Shown: positions 23,409 to 32,400 of the stretch, piece after piece
Layout: the number at the start of each line of letters is the position of its first letter
Position numbering within the stretch: the stretch's first letter is position 1
DNA from: Saccharina japonica
Taxonomy: Eukaryota; Sar; Phaeophyceae; Laminariales; Laminariaceae
Direction: 5' to 3'
Assembly (NCBI GenBank): GCA_008828725.1
Contig: MEHQ01004506.1
Coordinates: 74,159 to 138,158, forward strand
DNA: 64,000 nucleotides
Program-made: the position numbers and the translations under genes
Notes under the pieces: model-generated
Told to the model about the DNA's origin: nothing
The model's database searches: none
What the model saw: the letters and a program-made list of their open reading frames with translations, nothing else

Positions 23409-26400
23409 GCACTTGTAACCGTCGGCGTGGACCCGAAGGAGCTCACAGAGGCGGACGAGTTTTACGGGTCGGCGGCGTTGAAGGCGTACAATACCTTCGT
23501 GCGTCCGCGGCCGAAGCAGCTGTCGAAGGTGGGGGAATGGAAGGTGGTACGAGTATATATCGGATCTAGATCACGATCTGGATCACGATCTACTAGATCA
23601 CCATCTGGATCACATATCTAGATCACGATCTTGATCAAGATATACTATTAATAGAGCACGATCTAAATCACGGTCTAGATTACTATGTAGATCACAGCCT
23701 GTATGATATGACGATCTAGATGACGATCTAAATGGCGATCTGGATGACGATCTTGATCAAGATCTACTATTGATAGATCGCGATAAATCACGGTCTAGAT
23801 TACTATGTAGATCACAGCCTGTATGATATGACGATCTTGATGGCGATCCACATGATATCTAGATGACGATCTAGATGACGATCTAGATGACGATCTAGAT
23901 GACGATCTAGATGACGAGCTAGATGACGATCTAGATGACGATCTAGATGACGAGCTAGATGACGATCTAGATGACGAGCTAGATGACGATCTAGATGACG
24001 AGCTAGATGACGATCTAGACCACGATCTTGTTCACGATTTATATCACGGTCTAGATCGCAGCCTAGATCACGATCTACAGCAGATCACCGTCTAGATCTC
24101 GATCTAGATCATGATCTAGATCCTATATATTGAGGTACTATTAATAGATGCTGTACAAGAGTCGTGTCATACAAATACACCTAATATCCCAATCATCGGC
24201 AAACATGCGCAAGAGAGCCTCATGTCATACAAATAATACAGATCGTACAGATCTCGGCAAGCATGATGTAGATGGCGTAGATCATACCAGATATATACAT
24301 ATCAGGGATATATCTGGCTCGAAATATCCTGTATCAATCAATGGGGATCTGCGACCCCCATATGCCGATGCGTGGTCAATGGTCAAATGACTAAGGCAAG
24401 CAGCAAATGAGTACGCGCTCCGTCCCGGCAATGTAGGGACGCGAGGGTCTATGGTCGTACGACTACGGCCATGCACGACATGAGACCCCCCCCCCCCTTC
24501 GCACTTGGTGCAAGCAATGTCTGCCTGGTTGGTGAAAACCCAACGTGCTCCGTCCCGGCATTGACATGATGCGAGGGTCTATGGTGATACGACTCCATGC
24601 GACCCGCCCAATACCTCACGGCGCTTCGCGCTTGGTGCAAGCAATGTCTGCCTGGTTGGTGAAAACCCAACGTGCTCCGTTCCGGCATTGTAGGGATGCG
24701 AGGGTCTATGGTCATACGACTACGGCCGTGCATGCACGACGTGATAACCCCCCCCCTCCCCCTCCCACCGATATATTTATAGGTTGGGTTGGCGTCGGTT
24801 GGCAACGACGCTGTAAAACACGCCACTCGCTGCGTGAGCTAGACAACCAGGGTGCCGTTTTTTTTTGTTATTTTTTTTTGGCGGTCACCAAAGCTGGCGG
24901 TCGAGTAGATCATTTGTGCGGGGTGGAGAACCTTTGTTCCGCACAAGGGGAATGGTCGTATCACGTAGTGTTAATATGGTAAGGCGTCCGCGAGGCAGTT
25001 ACATAGTAAAACCCATTGCTGTCTCCGGAAGTGGCCACACCAGAAATTAAATTAACTCATTGAAGCTGTCGTCCATATGCAAGTCCGCCTCAGAGGCGGT
25101 TCTTAGCAGGATGCAGCTCACCCTCCATGCGACTCGCCCAATACCTCACGGCGTTTCGCGCTTGGTGCAAGCAATGTCTGCCTGGTTGGTGAAAACCCAA
25201 CGCGCTCCGTCCCGGCATTGTAGGGATGCGAGGGTCTATGGTCATATGACTACGGCCGTGCACAACATGAGTACCCCCCCCCCCCCCCCCCCCCGGCCCG
25301 CATCCCCCCCTGCGCCCCTCCCCCCGCTGGTAGGTGGTCCAAGAGCCGATCCCGAGAGCAGCCCTTCGCACGGCCCATCAGGTATTGTGGAAAACGACGG
25401 GGGCGTGGGGTGATGTGGCGCGTTGTAACGGGGATGTGACGTGATTAGGATTATGTTCATTATGCTGGCATGGCATTTCTGACGCGCAATTGGGTTGTTT
25501 CAAAGCGCATAAAGTACGTACAATAGCATATTTTGGGGACTATTTTGGCATAAAAGTGCATTTTTGGAACGCACCTGTCAGCTTTGAAAGATTCACAGGC
25601 AACCAGCGAACGCTATTTCCTTTGGTCTTGTCATTCCGTCCGCACCCTCTAAAAAAACTGTAGACAGCTCAACCAATCAGCAAACGCCATTCGGTCTCTT
25701 ATCATTCCGTCTTAAAATACGTTGGCGTTTTTTTTTGTCATCAACCAATTTGCCGAATACCATTTTTTTTTTGTCTTTCTACCCGCACCCTCAAGGTACA
25801 TACATGCCTGGTAGAATTTTTTGTTTACTTTTGAACCTTGAACGATTCAACCAATCAGCGAACGCCATTCGGCCTCTCTTACCGTTCCGTCTTATTATTA
25901 TTAAGGTGGCGTTTTTGGTTAGGCGGCACCGGGCTGACCGCGCGGAATACCTCCGCAACAAGGACGCAAGCATGACGGAGGCGGAAAGGCGGGGGCTAAC
26001 CCCGCACCCCGTCGTCCTCGTGTGCGACAACGTTAGGTGCGTGCTTGGACACCCCCCCCCCCTTCGCACTTGGTGCAAGCAATGTCTGCCTGGTTGGTGA
26101 AAACCCAACGTGCTCCGTCCCGGCATTGACATTGTAGGGATGCGAGGGTCTATGGTCATACGACTACGGCCATGCACGACGTGATAACCCCCCCCCTCCC
26201 CCTCCCACCGATATATTTATAGGTTGGGTTGGCGTCGGTTGGCAACGACGCTGTAAAACACGCCACTCGCTGCGTGAGCTAGACAACCAGGGTGCCGTTT
26301 TTTTTTGTTATTTTTTTTTGGCGGTCACCAAAGCTGGCGGTCGAGTAGATCATTTGTTCGGGGTGGAGAACCTTTGTTCCGCACAAGGGGAATGGTCGTA

Positions 26401-29400
26401 TCACGTAGTGTTAATATGGTAGGCCGTCCGCGAGGAGCAGTTATATAAACCCATTGCTGTCTCCGAAGTGGCCAACATCAAAATTTAAATTTAACTCATT
26501 GAGCTGTCGTCCATATGCAAGTCCGCCTCAAGAGGCGGAGTTCTTAGCAAGAGATGGCACTCAACCCTCGCATGGCGACTCGCCAATTACCTCACGGTTT
26601 CGCGCATTGTGGGCAAGCAAATGTTTGGCTGGGTTGGTGAAAAACCCAAACGCGCTCCGCCCGGCATGCTAGGGATGCGAGGGTCCATGTATCTAGACCC
26701 TACGGCCGGCGCAACATGACGTACACGGCCATCCCCCGGCCCCTCCCTCTGAACGCGGGATATTTTTGGGAGCGTCGTACCGTATACGCCGTACGTTGAC
26801 CTACCCCTTCGTTTAGTACCTGTGGAACCCAGGGAGATCATGTTTGTGGGACGCACGCGCAAGGACCGTTTCTATAAAAGAAACGTTCGAAGTGAGATCG
26901 AAACACGTGTCTCGACGACGTCAAACGTGGGGGTATTACCGCTGAGCTATAAAGGGTAAAAGGATCGATCGATTACCAGCCAGGTATCCTTTATAACAGT
27001 GAGGTTTGAAAGACTCGAATTGTATCGGGGGGTCTAAAATGACTTGGTTTTATTGATATTGTGGTCTGAAATGACTTGAAATTTGTAAGGGAGTCTGGAT
27101 TGACTTGAGATTGTTATGGTGGGTCTGAATAACTTGATTTTTGTATAGGGGGTTCTGGCATATATTTGAATATGTATGAGGACGTCTGGAATTGAAACTT
27201 GATTTTTGGCGAGGGGGTCTGAAAGATGACTACAATTTGTAATGGGGGTGTCTGAACGACTTGGAATTGTATGGGGGCGGATTGAACTTGAGTTTGTATG
27301 GTGGGTCTTGGAAACTACTTGAATTTGTTGAAGGTCGAAATGATTGTCTTTGTACATGGGGCGTTTGGCCAATGACTCGTGTTTGTAAGTGTCTCGGGAA
27401 ATGAGTCGGTTTTTGTTAGAGGGGTCTGAATTGAGCTTGACAACTTGTACTGGGGAGGTCTAAAGAGGTATTGGATTTGTTTCGATGGTTGGGTATAGTT
27501 GATGGGGGTTGGAAGAAAACGAACAAACATCAGGAGAAGGGAGAGGGAGGAGAGGGAGAAAGTGGGGAGAGGTGGAGTGAAGAGAGAGGTGGGAGAGACT
27601 GGAAAATACTGTGGTTTTTGTATTGTTGGTCGCTGAAATGTACGTTGAACATGTAAGAGGAGTCTGGATCGACTGAGATTGTATAGTGGGGTCTGATACA
27701 GCTTTGATTTGTTGTATGGGGAGTCAGCAACATGTAACGCAAGAGTGCCGGGGTTCGAGACGACCGTGTACGAAACCAACTCTTCTTTGTATGTTACGAG
27801 GTACAGACGTAAGTTGAGCAGATAAAAAATTATAGAGTTGGGCAGTAGCGTCTACTGTAGCGAAATAAAACAAAAATGGTGGATACACACAATTTGTAAC
27901 GTGTAGAGGATAGAACAGGTGTGTACACAGCGACTTCATCACCCACGAGCTCTGGGGCTTCTGAAGAATCGGTGACTGACTCCCAAAATTCGTTCTTTTT
28001 ATGTTAGAGTACGACGTATATAGTACTGTAGACGATAAAAAATTCTAGTAACTGATGAAAAGTTCGAAAAAAAAAGTAGTAGGACAAATTAAAATGTTGA
28101 GAGACTTGATGAAAAGTGCACAGCAAACCAATTACTTAGTTAATCAATGTAATGAAACGCCATGGGCATGTTTGGGCCAGGGGGTCCCTATCACAGGAGA
28201 GCCTGGTCAATTAGAACTTGCATTCCGCTCGTATTTCCGACGCCAAATTACACCTTGTGGCTGTACAGTATATCGAAATTTTCACGAGAGCAGATAATGA
28301 TACTTCACATCGCCATGATGATTTGGGAACAAACAGCAGTTCCCGATGTCATATCCACAAGATATAGGAGGCGGTCAGTAATCACGCATGTTATCCCGTT
28401 GGAGAAGGTCCAGGCCTCCGCCGAAGCGGTGCATGCCCGTAAATAGCGGAGAGGACGGGGGGGCGGGATAGTACAGCAAAGCCAAGAAATACAAAAAAAA
28501 ACATACACACAGACATTTTTGCGAAAATGTTGCTGCGAAATCCCACGCCAACAGGCGCCACAGTTTTTGTTTATTATTATAGTTTTGATATTTTTAGAGG
28601 TGTACGTATATGTATATAGTGTCGTTTTCGGTTTTATTTTTGTTGTTTTAGTTTTGTCGTGCAGACGCATGCTATTTTATTATGCCGTAGAGCTGGGACA
28701 CGGTTTTATGTTCACATATGTATTTTGTTGTTTTTGTCGTGCAGGCGCATGTGCTGTTATATGCCGTAGAGGTGCGACATGGCTTTTATGTTCACGTTAG
28801 TACCTCTATACTATTTACTGAGTCTTTAGCAAGTCACCCAAAGCCTATTGTTGGAGAAGAAAAGCGCTAACGTAAACGCACGCCAGAAATGAACAATCCT
28901 CATAATGGCCCCAAGCATACAATCGCTTAAACAAATGTTTGCAACACAAGAATAAAATCCCGACGACTTTGGGTTATAATTGAAAATTGGTCCCACGAAA
29001 TTGGGGACAAACTACTTGACATTAGTGTGGAGAACATGACTTAATTCTTCAGTTCTGCATGCCTTAAGAACTGTCCCACGAATGTTTGGGACAAATACTT
29101 GGAATTTATTTGTGGACATTTTTTTCAGTTCTGATGGGTAAGGAGCCCCGTTAGAACCCCCGAAAAAGTNNNNNNNNNNNNNNNNNNNNNNNNNNNNNNN
29201 NNNNNNNNNNNNNNNNNNNNNNNNNNNNNNNNNNNNNNNNNNNNNNNNNNNNNNNNNNNNNNNNNNNNNNNNNNNNNNNNNNNNNNNNNNNNNNNNNNNN
29301 NNNNNNNNNNNNNNNNNNNNNNNNNNNNNNNNNNNNNNNNNNNNNNNNNNNNNNNNNNNNNNNNNNNNNNNNNNNNNNNNNNNNNNNNNNNNNNNNNNNN

Positions 29401-32400
29401 NNNNNNNNNNNNNNNNNNNNNNNNNNNNNNNNNNNNNNNNNNNNNNNNNNNNNNNNNNNNNNNNNNNNNNNNNNNNNNNNNNNNNNNNNNNNNNNNNNNN
29501 NNNNNNNNNNNNNNNNNNNNNNNNNNNNNNNNNNNNNNNNNNNNNNNNNNNNNNNNNNNNNNNNNNNNNNNNNNNNNNNNNNNNNNNNNNNNNNNNNNNN
29601 NNNNNNNNNNNNNNNNNNNNNNNNNNNNNNNNNNNNNNNNNNNNNNNNNNNNNNNNNNNNNNNNNNNNNNNNNNNNNNNNNNNNNNNNNNNNNNNNNNNN
29701 NNNNNNNNNNNNNNNNNNNNNNNNNNNNNNNNNNNNNNNNNNNNNNNNNNNNNNNNNNNNNNNNNNNNNNNNNNNNNNNNNNNNNNNNNNNNNNNNNNNN
29801 NNNNNNNNNNNNNNNNNNNNNNNNNNNNNNNNNNNNNNNNNNNNNNNNNNNNNNNNNNNNNNNNNNNNNNNNNNNNNNNNNNNNNNNNNNNNNNNNNNNN
29901 NNNNNNNNNNNNNNNNNNNNNNNNNNNNNNNNNNNNNNNNNNNNNNNNNNNNNNNNNNNNNNNNNNNNNNNNNNNNNNNNNNNNNNNNNNNNNNNNNNNN
30001 NNNNNNNNNNNNNNNNNNNNNNNNNNNNNNNNNNNNNNNNNNNNNNNNNNNNNNNNNNNNNNNNNNNNNNNNNNNNNNNNNNNNNNNNNNNNCCGCGCTC
30101 CCCCCCCCCGCACCGACGCCTTCCGGATGTTTGCACTACCCTTCGACCGTCGATGCGCTGGGCTGAACAGGTCGGCGTACAACGTAGGATCGATTTTCAG
30201 GTGCGAAGCGGAAGCTTATTTTTGTATTTTGAAGTAGAATATTGGACGAAGGAAATCTGGGGTTTGTGAAGCGTGACTAATACTCTGTACGATCGTATTT
30301 GATCAAAATGTTACTAGTAAACGTACTAGGATATATATATATATACAAGGTTCCGCTTCGGGATGTTGGTCACTTGAAATCCCGGGGGTGTCGCAAGGTG
30401 AAAATAGATCGCACATGCTTCATAGTTTATTTTTTGGAGCAAACCTGTGGCGTAGGCTGTAAAAGTAGTAGTGACGGCCATTCCTAACGAAACAACTACT
30501 GTCACGAGATGATGTCGTATCTGAGGTACGGTGGGCTCCCGGTATGAGAAACTTCAGTTTGGCGTGTGACAGAGATGTTGCCCCACGAGTCCCGCCCCTG
30601 TCCTAGATAAGAGTATTCATTCGTACGTAATACCAATTGGGCGGGTACCCTGGTACGCGTTTAGCAGCTGAGTACTCGTCTAAGGATGCCCGTCGAACAG
30701 CTCGATACCCGGCCCAAATTCTCGGCGAATATGGAGTGTTATCCATACCCGAGACGGGTATTAGCGATTTTGTTGTTTTTAATCGCTGCTGTAAAGCGCG
30801 GGTGATTTTAAAATCAGAGGGGGAGCTTTTGCTGCAATCGCATACATCAAACACACATCACTGTACCTCAGATACGATATCATCTCGTCACATTAATTTC
30901 GTTAGGAATGGCCGTCGCTACTACTTTTTCCTTCAAGCAACACTACAGCAGTCTATGCCACGGTTTGGTCCAAATTTTGCCAGAATTCGCGACTTTGAAG
31001 GCCCAAAGCACGCCCCAGTGCTGTACGTACGTACTGCTGTACGTATATACGTACAACTGAACGTATGTACTGCTGTGCGTACGTACAACTGAACGTACAG
31101 TACCTGCCTACCACTCTATATCTCGTACTACTGCAGGAGTATTGGTAAGTGGCATGTGGCAAAGCACCTACGACACGGCTATATGAGATCGGCCTACTAT
31201 GTAGGTATAATATGCACACCTGCCTACTCTCACATCTTGTCTACGTAGATTCCCAAATATTGGAACCAAATTACAATTTAAAATAAAATTATCAAGCGTG
31301 TCGTACAACTGCTACTACTGCTCTACGCAGCCCAGACAGAGCAGACGCATGCAACATGGTATGAACTCCTGCTGCACGACGCCTGATGTGTGCCTGGTTC
31401 GATGTCGGTGTGGTCCTTGTTTTCTCGTGCCTGGTGCGTGCTTTGTGTGTTTCGTTCATGCGACGGGTCAAAAACGAACCATCAAAGTTCATACGGGATG
31501 AAAAAACAGTCGTACGTCAGGTTTTTCAGAGTAGTTGCGAGGCGGTGTCGAGTAGGAACGTCTCCCCTGAGTTATTTGCCAGAACTCGCGACTTATAAGG
31601 CCTAGAGCACGCCCCACGGGCCTCGGCCGGGACCCGCACTTGCGCCGTGGCGTACACGCGCCCCCCCTGCGTGCCCCGCAGCCGACAGCGCGAGAAAAGA
31701 CCCGCGGCCGGAGGAGAAAGGTATAAGTATTCCGGGAAAATGTGGATTTGGTACATATACATATATATATTTTGTCTTCGTGATTGTTAAAATTGAGTGT
31801 ATAGACAGAGATCGGTATATTCTTCCCCCTCCCCCCCCCCCCCCCCCCCCTCCCGGTTACGCCTGCGTATTTTTTCTGGTGTATGGGCGGTTTTTTTAAG
31901 AGTGATTTTTATCTCTTCCTCCTTCTCCTTCTCCCTTTTGTTGTTTTTCGTGAAATAAGGACACCAGCTCAGCTTCCGACAAATAACCAGCTACCTTAAC
32001 TTTTTGTTTTCTGCTTCACGTGCAGCTATATATTATCATATGTGCCAGATACGCGCTTCTTTTTAGTTGGTCGTTTTGGTCCCCGCACGAATCGGCAACC
32101 GTTATGTCAGGTCTCCCCGCGCGACGAAATGTGCGGGGTGAAATTAAGCGGGGGAGGGGAGGGGAGGGCGGGGGGCGGAGTACTCATTTGTTGCTTGCCT
32201 TAAGTTATTTGACCGTTGACCACAAATCCCTTTCGAGACGGAGCGCACCGTCCCGACTGCTATTAGAGACACCTTCAACAGTTGGGGCGCTCATTCCATT
32301 TTCTCCATATGGTCCACAAAAACGTGTTGTTTGTCTTACGCGGGAAGGGGTGGGGGGTGTACTTCATTTTCATGCATGGCCGTAGTCGTATGACCATACA

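Noticed and set aside
26880..26960. tRNA-like minus-strand sequence TATAGCTCAGCGGTAATAC
   Set aside because: The D-arm resembles a tRNA but acceptor and anticodon stems do not pair, and it lies in the indel-rich region. At most a decayed SINE head.
29012..30182. Very long minus-strand frames of over 340 codons
   Set aside because: They consist almost wholly of unknown residues across the 923-N gap.
31600..31720. Minus-strand frame GGRVYATAQVRVPAEARGAC after GGCACGCAG
   Set aside because: A good acceptor but no donor in phase and no partner; it may be a repeat-borne GC-rich patch in the methyltransferase intron.
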